Assembly: GCF_015775515.1 (NCBI RefSeq)
Contig: NZ_CP065383.1
Coordinates: 2,666,001 to 2,730,000 of the forward strand
DNA length: 64,000 bases
Direction of reading: 5' to 3'
Source: Atribacter laminatus
GTDB taxonomy: Bacteria; Atribacterota; Atribacteria; Atribacterales; Atribacteraceae
In this document: positions 35,008-44,884 of the stretch, piece after piece
Layout: each line of letters starts with the position of its first letter
How positions within the stretch are numbered: the stretch's first letter is position 1
Translations under genes and position numbers: made by a program
The notes under the pieces: generated by a model
Database searches by the model: none
Told to the model about the DNA's origin: nothing
What the model saw: the letters and a program-made list of their open reading frames with translations, nothing else

Positions 35008-36156
35008 GTGAAAAATAATAAGATATTTTTTATGGTTTTAGCGGTCGGAATTCTTTTCTTTAGTAGTGTATCTTGGGCTGAAGAACCGGTCATTATTGGC
35101 CTACAGGCACCTATTACCGGTGATTATGCTATTGAAGGTCAAATGGCAAAACAATGTGTTGAAATTGCCGCCGAACTCATCAATCAAGAGGGAGGTATCA
35201 ATGGACGACCTGTAGAAATAATCGTCGCCGATGATGCGTCCAATCCTAAAGATAGTGCCTTAGCCGCTCAAAAACTCATTTCTCAAAAGGTAACCGCTGT
35301 TGTTGGAAGCTACGGTTCGTCGGTTACCGAACCAGCTGCCGATTTATACGAACGAAACAAAATGGTTTCGATCGGTTATGGATGCACTGCAGTGAGATTA
35401 ACCATGAGTAAAGATCGAAAATATTTCTTCCGAACCTGTGGGCGCGATGATTCCCAAGGTCAATTTTTTGCAAAATTCGCTGTTGAAACCATGGGCTGGA
35501 AACGAATTGCCATTATGCACGATAACCAAACTTACGGAAAGGGCGTTGCTGAAGAAACCTTGAAATACTTGGAACCTTACCTTCAAGAGGGAAAAGCCGA
35601 AGTGGTCTATTACGACGCGGTGACTCCGAAAGAGAAGGATTACAGCGCGGCTATTACCAAACTCAGAGAAACCCAACCGGATGTTTGGTATTATACTGCC
35701 TATTACCCCGAAGCTGGTTTGCTCGTCCGACAAGGCCGAGAAGCAGGAATAACCATTCCCTTTGTAGGGAGTAACGCTGTTCCCAATGATGACTTTGTTA
35801 AGATTGCTGGCATCGAGTATGCCAAGGGTACATTAATGACCCAAGAACCAATGCCTCAAGACATCGATACTCCTATATCAAAAGTTTTCCTTGAAGCCTA
35901 CCAGGCAAAATTCGGCGATATTCCATCTTCTCCCTGGCCGATTTATGCTGCCGATGGTTTGTTCGCCATAGTTCAAGCTATAAAAAATGCCAACTCAATT
36001 CAATCAGAAGACATCGCCAATGCATTAAGATCGATGACCAATGCCGAAGGGGTTACCGGAAATATTCTTTTCACTGAACGCGGTGATCGAAAAGATATTC
36101 CCTATGCCATGTATGAATACAACGAAGACGGGAAGCTTCAGATCTATCAACCCTAA
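35008..36156 (+). CDS. livK: Branched-chain amino acid ABC transporter substrate-binding protein
   Basis: Periplasmic binding protein of 382 residues, signal peptide 1-24 (SSVSWA). The LivJ/K pattern is clear: EPVIIGLQAPITGDYAIEGQMAKQCVEIAAELINQEGGINGRPVEIIVADDASNPKD and SYGSSVTEPAADLYERNKM. It captures leucine/isoleucine/valine or a related amide or acid. GTG start after AGGAGGGTGG. First gene of a liv operon with LivH, a LivM-LivG fusion and LivF. Confidence 0.9.
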   Translation: MKNNKIFFMVLAVGILFFSSVSWAEEPVIIGLQAPITGDYAIEGQMAKQCVEIAAELINQEGGINGRPVEIIVADDASNPKDSALAAQKLISQKVTAVVGSYGSSVTEPAADLYERNKMVSIGYGCTAVRLTMSKDRKYFFRTCGRDDSQGQFFAKFAVETMGWKRIAIMHDNQTYGKGVAEETLKYLEPYLQEGKAEVVYYDAVTPKEKDYSAAITKLRETQPDVWYYTAYYPEAGLLVRQGREAGITIPFVGSNAVPNDDFVKIAGIEYAKGTLMTQEPMPQDIDTPISKVFLEAYQAKFGDIPSSPWPIYAADGLFAIVQAIKNANSIQSEDIANALRSMTNAEGVTGNILFTERGDRKDIPYAMYEYNEDGKLQIYQP

Positions 36157-36196
36157 ATCGAAAATTAACCATTTCTTATAACACTGGGGGTTCGTC

Positions 36197-37114
36197 GTGG
36201 GAATATTTTTCGAACAATTACTTAACGGTCTCACCATTGGTTCATTTTATGCCTTAGTCGCCTTAGGTTATTCAATGGTGTATGGGGTGATGAAACTCAT
36301 CAATTTTGCCCACGGCGATCTCTTTGCTTTTGGGAGTTATGTTGGGTATACCATTCTGGTATGGGGCTCTGGTCGTATTACCCAAATCTTTGGGATTTGG
36401 GGTGGAATGGCAGTAACCTTACTTATCACCTTTATTGCTGTCGCTATGGCTGGAATTTTAGTAGAAAAGGCAGCCTATCGGCCGGTTTATCCAGCTGGAA
36501 GGCTGCCCTTAGTCGTATCAGCTTTAGGAATGTCAATATTCATTCAAAATGGAATCATGGCAGTGTGGGGACCACGTTTTCAAGCCTATCCCAGTGAAGT
36601 TGTTCCTTCAGCGGCTTTTGACTTCTTTGGGATTCACATCACCCTTTTAAAAGTCTTCATCCTCTTTTTCTCGTTTTTTCTGATGGCAGTCATTTATTAT
36701 GTTGTGGAAAAAACCACCTTTGGCGCTGCGGTTCGAGCAGCTGCTTTGGATCGGGAAACCGCCACCATGTTAGGGATTGATATCCGTAAAGTAATTTTCT
36801 TCGTCTTTGCCTTGGGGCCGGCTTTAGGAGGCATGGCGGGCGTGATGAATGGAATGTATTATCGATCGATCCAATTTAACATGGGGTGGAATTATGGTCT
36901 CAAAGCCTTTACCGCAACCATATTAGGAGGAATAGGGAATATACCGGGTGCCATGATTGGAGGGTTACTGTTGGGAATCATGGAGTCGCTTTTCGCCGGT
37001 TATTTTCCCGGTGGAGGAGCTTGGAAAGACGGTTTCATTTTTATCGTTCTGATTCTGGTCCTCATTTGGCGACCAACCGGACTTATCGGTGAAAAAATTG
37101 CAGAAAAGGTATAA
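36197..37114 (+). CDS. livH: Branched-chain amino acid ABC transporter permease LivH
   Basis: 305-residue inner-membrane permease with about eight helices. Family signatures LNGLTIGSFYALVALGYSMVYGVMKLINFAHGDLFAFG and AVRAAALDRETATMLGIDIRKV are complete. GTG start at 36197 is preceded by a weak GGGGGT site. The stop is 7 bp before the next gene. Confidence 0.92.
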   Translation: MGIFFEQLLNGLTIGSFYALVALGYSMVYGVMKLINFAHGDLFAFGSYVGYTILVWGSGRITQIFGIWGGMAVTLLITFIAVAMAGILVEKAAYRPVYPAGRLPLVVSALGMSIFIQNGIMAVWGPRFQAYPSEVVPSAAFDFFGIHITLLKVFILFFSFFLMAVIYYVVEKTTFGAAVRAAALDRETATMLGIDIRKVIFFVFALGPALGGMAGVMNGMYYRSIQFNMGWNYGLKAFTATILGGIGNIPGAMIGGLLLGIMESLFAGYFPGGGAWKDGFIFIVLILVLIWRPTGLIGEKIAEKV

Positions 37115-37120
37115 ATAGAA

Positions 37121-39007
37121 ATGGACCTGACCCATATTTTTCAACAACGCATTCACAACTCCCAAGTTAGTAATGATTCTCATAAACCACAACGTTCTCC
37201 AATTATCCAGAAGTGGTTCAGTGGTTTGATCGTTCTTCTCTTTCTGTTGCTGCCATTTTTTCCCTTTATGAACGATTATTGGATTGACGTGGCTTTTTTT
37301 GTGGGTATTTACGCTTTACTGGGTTTGAGTCTCAATATCGTTCTGGGTGAAGTAGGACTCTTCGATCTAGGCCATACTGCTTTCTACGCAATCGGTGCTT
37401 ATACAACAGCCATCTTAAACACTCAATTTAATATTCCCATTTTGCTTTTACTTCCTTTGAGTGCGATTATGGCAGGAGCTTTCGCCTATCTTGTTATGTC
37501 ACCAGTCATTCATTTGCGTGGAGACTATCTCTGCATTGTCACCATAGGAATCGGAGAGATTGTTCGCATTATTATTGTCAACAATCCCTGGGGCTTAACC
37601 AACGGACCCAACGGGATTACTGGAATCGGCGTCCCCCAAATTGGCCCGTTGATGATATTAAGTTCGACTCATTTTTATTATCTCATCTGGGGACTGATTG
37701 CCTTAGCCATTATTGCCTTGATTCGATTGCAGCGTTCCCGAATCGGCCGAGCCTGGAACTATATTCGCGAAGACGCAATTGCCGCCGAACTAAATGGAAT
37801 CGATGTCCGTTCTTATAAGCTTCTGGCTTTTGTTTTAGGCGCAGCTATAGCCGGCATAACCGGGAATGTCTATGCCTCGAAAATGATGATCATTTCACCG
37901 GATAGCTTCCTCTTTATGGAATCGGCATTACTATTTTGCATTGTCTTATTAGGTGGATTGGGCTCGGTACCCGGAACTCTTTTTGGTGCTGCTGTTATCG
38001 TGGTTTTTCCCGAGATTTTTCGACAATTTGCCAGCTTCCGCCTGCTATTTTTTGGCGCTGCTCTCATGGTCATGATGATTTTCCGTCCCGGAGGGATACT
38101 ACCCAGAAGAAGAGGACACGTAGGACTGGAAGGCTTAGGAATTCGAAATCTTCCTCAACCGGATGAAATCTTGGTTCAAAACGGCCAGAATCGAGTTCAA
38201 AACCTTCGAGCCTCTCTTCCTAAAATCACCAATCCTGATTCCTCCGCGATTCTGGAAACAAAACGAATCACCCTTCATTTTGGCGGTCTTACTGCGGTGA
38301 ACTTTTTCGATCTCCATGTCAAACCCAAAAAAATAACCAGCTTGATTGGACCAAATGGTGCCGGAAAAACCACCCTTTTTAACATCATCACCGGAATTTA
38401 CCGACCCAGTCAGGGTCAGGTTTTCTTTCAAAATAAAGAAATCACCGGATTGAAACCCCATCAAATCGTTCAAAAGGGAATAGCCCGTACCTTTCAAAAC
38501 ATTCGCTTATTTCCTAACATGACTTGTCTGGAAAACGTAATGTCCGGACCTCATTGCCATGCCCGGACTAACTATTGGTCAGCAATTTTACGAACTCCTA
38601 CTCAATACCAAGAAGAAAAAACCATTGTTGAAATTTCCTCTCATCGCCTTCATCAGGTCGGTCTCTGGGAATATCGGAACGAATTGGCAAGAAATCTTCC
38701 CTATGGAAAACAACGGTATTTAGAAATTGCCCGAGCTCTGGCTACTTCTCCCCAACTGCTCATTTTGGATGAACCCTCTTCGGGATTGAACGACAAAGAA
38801 TCGGAAGATTTGATGGAGCTCCTTCAAAGCTTGATATCTGAAGGCTTCACCATTCTCTTGATTGAACATGATATGAATGTCGTGATGGGTGTATCCGACT
38901 GGATTGCGGTAATGGACATGGGATCAAAAATAGCCGAGGGTGTTCCAGCAGATATTTATAATCATCCAGTAGTTATTGAAGCCTACCTGGGGAAGGAGGA
39001 AGAGTAG
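37121..39007 (+). CDS. livM: LivM-LivG fusion: permease plus ATPase
   Basis: 628 residues joining two normally separate proteins. Residues 1-335 are a LivM permease (LSLNIVLGEVGLFDLGHTAFYAIGAYT, GRAWNYIREDAIAAELNGIDVRSYKLLAF) with a 30-residue N-terminal extension. Residues about 375-628 are a LivG ATPase: Walker A GPNGAGKTT at 410-418, LivG-type GIARTFQNIRLFP, signature NLPYGKQRYLEIARALA, Walker B LLILDEPSSGL, and the H-loop IEHDMN. A linker of about 40 residues links the halves. No stop or frameshift lies between, so this is a real fused gene. Confidence 0.9.
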   Translation: MDLTHIFQQRIHNSQVSNDSHKPQRSPIIQKWFSGLIVLLFLLLPFFPFMNDYWIDVAFFVGIYALLGLSLNIVLGEVGLFDLGHTAFYAIGAYTTAILNTQFNIPILLLLPLSAIMAGAFAYLVMSPVIHLRGDYLCIVTIGIGEIVRIIIVNNPWGLTNGPNGITGIGVPQIGPLMILSSTHFYYLIWGLIALAIIALIRLQRSRIGRAWNYIREDAIAAELNGIDVRSYKLLAFVLGAAIAGITGNVYASKMMIISPDSFLFMESALLFCIVLLGGLGSVPGTLFGAAVIVVFPEIFRQFASFRLLFFGAALMVMMIFRPGGILPRRRGHVGLEGLGIRNLPQPDEILVQNGQNRVQNLRASLPKITNPDSSAILETKRITLHFGGLTAVNFFDLHVKPKKITSLIGPNGAGKTTLFNIITGIYRPSQGQVFFQNKEITGLKPHQIVQKGIARTFQNIRLFPNMTCLENVMSGPHCHARTNYWSAILRTPTQYQEEKTIVEISSHRLHQVGLWEYRNELARNLPYGKQRYLEIARALATSPQLLILDEPSSGLNDKESEDLMELLQSLISEGFTILLIEHDMNVVMGVSDWIAVMDMGSKIAEGVPADIYNHPVVIEAYLGKEEE

Positions 39008-39008
39008 G

Positions 39009-39764
39009 GTGGATCTACTGCTTGCTATCCAGAACTTAAATGTTTCCTATGGGGCAGTTCAAGCACTGAAGGGGATCTCACTTGAACTCAACCGTGGGAA
39101 CATCGTGGCGGTTTTAGGGTCCAACGGAGCTGGAAAAACCACTTTATTAAAGGCCATCTCAGGCTTAATTCCCATTAGAAGCGGAAATGTCCTTTTAAAA
39201 GGGAAAAATCTCGCTACTATCCTTCCTTATCAGAGAATTGTTTATGGTATCTCTCATGTTCCGGAAGGAAGAAGAGTATTTGCAACTCTAACAGTTGATG
39301 AAAATCTTAATTTAGGAGGCTATGGAGTTCGAAACCAGCCGATGGGAAAGGAAATGAATAAAATCAAGGAATGGATCTTTGAACTCTTTCCCATTTTAAA
39401 AGAGCGAAGAAGACAACTAGCTGGGACACTTTCTGGGGGTGAGCAGCAGATGCTCGCTATCGGCCGAGGACTTATCTGCAAACCGCAAATTCTTCTCATG
39501 GATGAGCCTTCATTAGGATTAGCACCGATAATCGTTCAAGAAATATTTCGAGTAATCAGACAAATCCACCAAGAAGAAAAGGTTTCAATTTTATTGGTCG
39601 AACAAAATGCCCGAAAAGCTCTAAGCATATCTAATTATGCCTATATATTAGAAACAGGAAAAATCCCCGTTCAAGGCAAACCGGAAGATTTAAAGAATGA
39701 TGAGAGGATTCGTGCTGCTTACCTTGGAGGGAATAAAATTCCTCGCCCCCTGACCAGGTCCTGA
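39009..39764 (+). CDS. livF: Branched-chain amino acid ABC transporter ATP-binding protein LivF
   Basis: 251 residues. Walker A GSNGAGKTT begins at residue 37, signature LSGGEQQMLAIGRGL, Walker B ILLMDEPSLGLAP; the VPEGRRVF segment is typical of LivF. Start assigned to GTG 39009, one base past the previous stop and 10 bases after GGAGG; an upstream in-frame start at 38976 would overlap the fusion gene. Last gene of the liv operon. Confidence 0.9.
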   Translation: MDLLLAIQNLNVSYGAVQALKGISLELNRGNIVAVLGSNGAGKTTLLKAISGLIPIRSGNVLLKGKNLATILPYQRIVYGISHVPEGRRVFATLTVDENLNLGGYGVRNQPMGKEMNKIKEWIFELFPILKERRRQLAGTLSGGEQQMLAIGRGLICKPQILLMDEPSLGLAPIIVQEIFRVIRQIHQEEKVSILLVEQNARKALSISNYAYILETGKIPVQGKPEDLKNDERIRAAYLGGNKIPRPLTRS

Positions 39765-39797
39765 AGGGAAAACAAACCATATCTTTATTGCAGGAGT

Positions 39798-39973
39798 ACA
39801 GCTAAGCAATCTCATCCACCCAATCCATCATTCTGAGGAGCGTATTATGCGACGTAAGAATCTCATCCTTTAAAGTATTTATGAAGAAAGAACCTAAAAA
39901 TGAGATCCTCACGCGGGAAAGTACCGCTCAGGATGACGGAAACACAAAACGTTGTTATATTTTCAGGATAGAA
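39798..39973. repeat. Dispersed mosaic repeat, copy 5 (reverse orientation)
   Basis: GCAATCTCATCCACCC, CATTCTGAGGAGCGTATTATGC, ATCTCATCCTTTAAAGTATT and its inverted partner ATGAGATCCTCACG, closing with TATTTTCAGGATAG. It resembles copy 3 (11860-12015). At 39829-39835 it holds CATTCTG, an empty half-site for the IS110 guides. It lies between the liv operon and the aldolase gene. Confidence 0.85.
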
Positions 39974-40050
39974 AAGAGGGTTGATCATCCTATCAAATTT
40001 TAAAAATTCACAAAAATTACTCTTTCATAAAGAGAAGGGAGACAAGATAA

Positions 40051-40938
40051 ATGGCTTTAGCACCTTTTAAAAATCTTTTGCACTACGCCTTACAAGAACA
40101 CTATGCAATTGGAGCTTATACCACCTTCAACATGGAATATACCAGAGGGTTGGTTGAAGCTGCCCAGGAAAACCAATCGCCAATAATTATCATGTTCGGT
40201 ACAGTTGAAACTGATTATGCCGGCATGGAACGATTATGTTCAATTATTTTGCGAGAAATTTATTTGAGCAAGGTTCCGATTGGTCTCCATTTTGATCACG
40301 GCAATTCATTTGAAATAGTTATCAAAGCAATTGCTTCTGGTTTCAATTCGGTCATGTTTGATGGCTCCCATTTACCCTATGAAGAAAACGTAGAAATTAC
40401 TCGAGAAATAGTTCGAGTTGCCCATGCAGTTGATATCGCCGTTGAAGCTGAATTAGGTTTGGTAGGAGGAACCGAGGGGGAAACGGGAACCGAAGAACTG
40501 GACACCGAAACCACCGGGCTCACCGATCCCGATCAAGCCTTGGATTTTGTAAATAAAACCGGAGTTGATGCCCTGGCAGTGGCTATCGGCACTGCCCATG
40601 GATTATACCGAAAAAAACCAACTATCGACATCGATCGTTTAATTGCTATTCGCAAGAAAGTTGCAGTTCCTCTGGTATTACATGGTGGATCAGACACTCC
40701 TGAAGAGAAGCTTCTATCATCGATTGACCATGGAATTGCTAAAATCAATATTAACAGTGATTTGAAAGCAGCCTTTACCCGATCTTTGAGAAGTTCACTA
40801 TCAAATGCACCCGATGATATCGCTTTTGAAAAACATCTCGCTCAGGCAACTACGGCCATGAAAAAAGCCCTTAAACAAAAAATGGAGCTTTTCCGTAGTT
40901 CGGGAAAAGCCTCCGGTTTGGTTTCTCATTCCTTTTAA
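40051..40938 (+). CDS. Class II fructose-bisphosphate/ketose aldolase
   Basis: Zinc-dependent aldolase cleaving fructose- or tagatose-type bisphosphates; 295 residues. The metal and catalytic pattern is present: LHFDHGNSFE (D and H), MFDGSHLPYEEN, VEAELGLVGGTEG, AIGTAHGLY (H), LHGGSDTPEE (H) and ININSDLK. Specificity (Fba versus GatY/KbaY) cannot be told. GAAGGGAG precedes the ATG. Monocistronic with a terminator at 41004-41041. Confidence 0.87.
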   Translation: MALAPFKNLLHYALQEHYAIGAYTTFNMEYTRGLVEAAQENQSPIIIMFGTVETDYAGMERLCSIILREIYLSKVPIGLHFDHGNSFEIVIKAIASGFNSVMFDGSHLPYEENVEITREIVRVAHAVDIAVEAELGLVGGTEGETGTEELDTETTGLTDPDQALDFVNKTGVDALAVAIGTAHGLYRKKPTIDIDRLIAIRKKVAVPLVLHGGSDTPEEKLLSSIDHGIAKININSDLKAAFTRSLRSSLSNAPDDIAFEKHLAQATTAMKKALKQKMELFRSSGKASGLVSHSF

Positions 40939-41003
40939 AGGAAAACCAATTTTATAATTTTTTCCCGATTGGAAAGGCAACGATGAGGGAATTTTGAATT
41001 CAA

Positions 41004-41041
41004 ATGGAACTCAACCTCTATGGGCGAGTTCCATTTCTTTT
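41004..41041 (+). terminator. Intrinsic terminator
   Basis: 9-bp stem ATGGAACTC/GAGTTCCAT (41004-41012 with 41026-41034) followed by TTCTTTT, about 65 bp after the aldolase stop. Confidence 0.72.
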
Positions 41042-41206
41042 CCCCATACCTCTTTTCATCCTCAATCTCTCAAAAACAAAAATATTTAAAAACCAAAGTC
41101 AAGGGTATTCTCAACAATATTAGTAATAGGGTATTATATTATTACGTTATAATAAAAATACATTTTAACAGTGTCATCTTAAATTAAAATACTATAAATA
41201 TAAGTT

Positions 41207-43570
41207 ATGAATTTAAAATCATACGATAGATCCGATTCTGAATACAATTATTTATTATCCATTACCAATAAAACCATTCCTCCAAATGTTTTTCACAAAT
41301 TCTTTCGTTATCCGGCTTTCCTTTTTAGTATCTGGATTATCATTGGTTTTTTTCTTCAAGAGTATTTTAATTTATCCCTATTATTGATAATCGTTTTATT
41401 TGGTTTGGGCTTTTTTGGACAAATCTTTCTTTATAAATATTCTCTTTGGTTTAGTCTTGCTAATTGCCTCTTTTGGCTGATGTTTGCCGGTTTCATCCAT
41501 TATTTTACTTACCAGATTCCCATAAATGCTTTTCGCTTGGTCCAAGGCACAAAGGTAACTTATCAGGGGACAATTCAGCGGATCAATGAAAAATACTATT
41601 TGAGCAAAATCGAATCATTTTCGGGATATCGGCCGGTTCTCCTACTAAAAAATCCAGAATTAGATCTCGACCAATTTTTATTTCAGAGAGTGGAGGTAAC
41701 CGGACTTTTTCAGCCTTTTTTAGCTTGCTCCAATCCCGGAAGCATCAATCTTCAAACCTATTGGAGGCGAAAAAGAATTTTTGGCGAAATTCAAGTATAT
41801 AAATGTTACCCGATCGGCAACAATACTTTTTGGAATAATTTCCTATCGTGCTTTGAACAAAAGAGAAAAGCCTTATCCAATCATTGGAGGATTAAACTGG
41901 GCATTGAATATCCCTATTTTGCTGCCATGCTTTGGGGAGAAAAAAATGATCTTTTTCAAGATAATACTGTTCTTTTACAGGAAACTGGCATCTACCATAC
42001 TTTTTGCATATCTGGTCTCCATCTCACTATCTTAGGAGGTATTCTTTTCTTCGTTTTACAAAAAATCCGTTGCCCAAAGCCTTTAGCCATGGGCACGAGT
42101 ATTCTTTTCTGCCTCCTTTATCTTTTTTTCTGCAGTATTGCCCCATCTGCCTTTCGAGCTTTTCTTATGTTCGCCCTTTATCTTGTAACCAAGCAAATAG
42201 GTCGCAACACCTTCTCAATTCATTTCATTTCTATTGCCTTTCTGGTGATGTTTTTCCTCCAACCGGAAATTATTTTCCAACCTGGATGTCAACTCTCATT
42301 TGTATCAACTCTGGCAATTATTCTTATGAGTTCTCTAAACCCAATTTCCACCCAATCTACAAAATTACTTCGATGGATAATCAATGGTACCTTACTCTCA
42401 ACGGCTGTTTCTCTTTTTACGCTTCCTCTTCTTATTCTTAACCACCTCTCTTTTTCCAGTCTCATTTGGACCAGCAATCTGATTCTAATTCCCATTGCTC
42501 AGCTTTCAATTCTCATAAATTTTATTTCCATTTTTGTTTCGTGGGTTCCACCTTTGACCAACGTCTTTTCTCACTTAATTCGCTTTTTAATTCGAATCCT
42601 AATAACACTGTCGGAGTGGAGCCAGAATAATATTCCTCATCTCTTTTGGAATTTTGATGTCGAAAAGCAACGAATTTTCGGCTGGGTATTCTGGGTATCT
42701 TTATCATTCTTAATTACTTTGTTCATGACGAAAAAAATAAAAATTATCCTTCTGGGAAGTATGATTTTCTTGTCATTAATATTAATCTTATTCGGTTTCT
42801 CTGTACAATCTCAGTTCCAGGTATGGGTTTTGGATGTCGGGCAAGGGTTAGCGTTGGTCGGTCTTTTTGATAATCAGGCTATTTGTATTGATACCGGGGG
42901 AGTCATCAGAACTTACGGGAATACTGGATACACCATTTTGCTCCCTTTCCTAAAAAATTATGGCATCCATCAACTCCAGTCAGTTTATCTCACTCATTAT
43001 CATCAGGACCACACGGCAGGAATTCAAAGTTTAACCGAAGTATATGATGTCTCGGGGATCTACGGACGTTTCGAAAACCAGTTGGAAGGAGGTATAATAA
43101 CAACTCCAATTGACTCTCCCACCATTTCAAAGCATCACCATCCCTATCAAATAGAAATTATTCCGATTTCTGGGTTTAAAGAAAATGACCAAGCATTGGT
43201 ATATAGACTTTCCATTCAGAATTTTTCTTGCTTAGTTTGTGGTGATATAGAAGAGGAGGGAATTCATCAACTTCTTAAAGCCGGAGAAGACAAAATTCAA
43301 TCGGAGGTTATAATTATTCCTCACCATGGGTCTTATACAACCGACTTAGCTCAACTTATCCGACAGGTTCGGCCATCTCTTGCTATAATATCTACGGGTG
43401 AAAACCGTTATGGCCATCCCGACCAACGTACCTTGAAGCTTTTAAACGATTTAGAAATACCCTACTATCGGACTGATTCTCATGGTGCAGTTGGTTTTCT
43501 CATTCAAAGAACAAACTGGAAGGGTATCGTTCATGGAAAAAACGACTTTTCAAAAATGGATCACCAGTAA
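41207..43570 (+). CDS. comEC: ComEC/Rec2-type DNA internalisation protein
   Basis: 787-residue inner-membrane channel protein for uptake of single-stranded DNA. N-terminal helices and the DUF4131 beta domain (about 95-220), the Competence domain with about eight helices (GIYHTFCISGLHLTILGG at about 262-280), and a C-terminal metallo-beta-lactamase domain (about 530-770) with YLTHYHQDHTAG and IIPHHGSYTT. The metal ligands are intact, so nuclease activity is possible. No strong binding site precedes the ATG. It overlaps holA by 38 bp. Confidence 0.9.
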   Translation: MNLKSYDRSDSEYNYLLSITNKTIPPNVFHKFFRYPAFLFSIWIIIGFFLQEYFNLSLLLIIVLFGLGFFGQIFLYKYSLWFSLANCLFWLMFAGFIHYFTYQIPINAFRLVQGTKVTYQGTIQRINEKYYLSKIESFSGYRPVLLLKNPELDLDQFLFQRVEVTGLFQPFLACSNPGSINLQTYWRRKRIFGEIQVYKCYPIGNNTFWNNFLSCFEQKRKALSNHWRIKLGIEYPYFAAMLWGEKNDLFQDNTVLLQETGIYHTFCISGLHLTILGGILFFVLQKIRCPKPLAMGTSILFCLLYLFFCSIAPSAFRAFLMFALYLVTKQIGRNTFSIHFISIAFLVMFFLQPEIIFQPGCQLSFVSTLAIILMSSLNPISTQSTKLLRWIINGTLLSTAVSLFTLPLLILNHLSFSSLIWTSNLILIPIAQLSILINFISIFVSWVPPLTNVFSHLIRFLIRILITLSEWSQNNIPHLFWNFDVEKQRIFGWVFWVSLSFLITLFMTKKIKIILLGSMIFLSLILILFGFSVQSQFQVWVLDVGQGLALVGLFDNQAICIDTGGVIRTYGNTGYTILLPFLKNYGIHQLQSVYLTHYHQDHTAGIQSLTEVYDVSGIYGRFENQLEGGIITTPIDSPTISKHHHPYQIEIIPISGFKENDQALVYRLSIQNFSCLVCGDIEEEGIHQLLKAGEDKIQSEVIIIPHHGSYTTDLAQLIRQVRPSLAIISTGENRYGHPDQRTLKLLNDLEIPYYRTDSHGAVGFLIQRTNWKGIVHGKNDFSKMDHQ

Positions 43571-44528
43571 TATTCCCAGCAACCAATATTTTTTTCTCAT
43601 TTCACTCAATATCAGTCGTCATTTTTGGGAACAGCATTATTTTCCTCAGATAAAAACCAAATTTAAAACCAATATCGTCTATCGGGTAGACAATGAAAAA
43701 ACCTGGAAGGAAATGGAAGCGGAAAGAATGCTACCTAAATTGTTTCCAGAAAAGGAAATAATTCTTCTTGATGGGATCTCAGAAAAAGTTGCCTTCGAAA
43801 TGAATCAAAAAATATCTTTCTCCGCCAATTTAATATTTCTTTATTTAACCGAAAGTGAACTAACCAAACCATGGAAGAATGCCACAATAATTCAAGTAGG
43901 GTTTGGTGAAAGGGAGTTTACTAAGTGGATTGAAAAAACTGCTGGAAAGAAGCTTTCTAGCCTTCCTGCAGCGGTCATCAAAAGTCTTTATAAATATTGG
44001 GTAGAATACAATCTTGGCGAGGAAGACATCATGGGTTTTATTCGTCAAACCGAATTCTTACCGAAGCTAATACCTTTGGATGTAGAGCTCTTTTTCGAAA
44101 AAAGCGAAAAGACTCTTTTGTTTCGATTTTTAGATGCTCTTAGCGATCGCAATACTCAACTTGCGACCAAATATTTCTTTTCTCTTCTAAAAATTAATTA
44201 TCCTTCTCATCTGCTGGTATCAATGATTGCTCGCCGCTTTCGTTTGATGGCACAAGTTCTGATAACTGGAATAGAAAACCAGGATTTATGGAAAAAGAAC
44301 CGAGTGAGTCCTTTCGAAATTCGAAAAATTAAAACCTACAGTAAAAAATATAGCCCATCCGAAATAACGAACTTATTTGATTCTCTTCGTCAAATGGACA
44401 GGCTACTTAAAACCACCAATAGCGATTTTTCAATTCTAATGTTGGATTTTATCGATCTAACTTCGATTAGGACTCCGACACTCCATCCTCAGCCGGAACA
44501 AATAACTTCTTCCCCAAACGGGATTTAA
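43533..44528 (+). CDS. holA: DNA polymerase III delta subunit
   Basis: Clamp-loader subunit of about 331 residues. The pattern is weakly conserved but typical: KTNIVYRVDNEKTWKEMEAERMLPKLFPEKEIILLDG near the N-terminus and YFFSLLKINYPSHLLVSMIARRFRLMAQVLI ... SPFEIRKIKTYSKKYSPSEI near the C-terminus. ATG 43533 chosen because GGAAGGG lies upstream. Its position between comEC and rpsT is the standard bacterial order and supports the call. Its last 62 bp overlap the rpsT end on the other strand. Confidence 0.82.
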   Translation: MEKTTFQKWITSNIPSNQYFFLISLNISRHFWEQHYFPQIKTKFKTNIVYRVDNEKTWKEMEAERMLPKLFPEKEIILLDGISEKVAFEMNQKISFSANLIFLYLTESELTKPWKNATIIQVGFGEREFTKWIEKTAGKKLSSLPAAVIKSLYKYWVEYNLGEEDIMGFIRQTEFLPKLIPLDVELFFEKSEKTLLFRFLDALSDRNTQLATKYFFSLLKINYPSHLLVSMIARRFRLMAQVLITGIENQDLWKKNRVSPFEIRKIKTYSKKYSPSEITNLFDSLRQMDRLLKTTNSDFSILMLDFIDLTSIRTPTLHPQPEQITSSPNGI

Positions 44529-44751
44529 TTCGGGAGGATTTGTTTTTGTGAAAAACCTTTTTAGTAGCAGCCATGTCCAGTTGCTTTTGAACAACCGGTA
44601 AGTAATCTCGGGCTTCCTCAATTTTCCCAGCTTCGATCAGTTGTAAATATTTTTTAATCATGGTTTTGGTTGAGCTTTTCACGCTGAGATTTTGAATTCT
44701 TCTTTTTTGACTTTGTCTTAAATTTTTAATTGCTGATTTTACATTTGGCAT
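44467..44751 (-). CDS. rpsT: 30S ribosomal protein S20
   Basis: 94 residues, MPNVKSAIKNLRQSQKRRIQNLSVKSSTKTMIKKY, then AATKKVFHKNKSSRIKSRLGKKL: the usual S20 pattern of basic helices binding 16S rRNA. AGGTG ribosome binding site. The 3' end overlaps holA tail to tail; the C-terminal extra LFVPAEDGVSES is encoded in that overlap. Confidence 0.95.
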   Translation of the reverse strand: MPNVKSAIKNLRQSQKRRIQNLSVKSSTKTMIKKYLQLIEAGKIEEARDYLPVVQKQLDMAATKKVFHKNKSSRIKSRLGKKLFVPAEDGVSES

Positions 44752-44884
44752 TTTTTCACCTCATACCCTATACAATTGAATTCCAAATAACGAAGGAAAT
44801 TCTATCATTAACTGATAAGGATTTCAATCATTCAATTTTTCCCTTGTCAATTTCTTGAAAACTCTTTAAGCTTATATAGTATCT

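Noticed and set aside
38976-39008. LivF start inside the LivM-LivG fusion
   Set aside because: GTG 39009 has a well-placed GGAGG and gives the usual LivF N-terminus.
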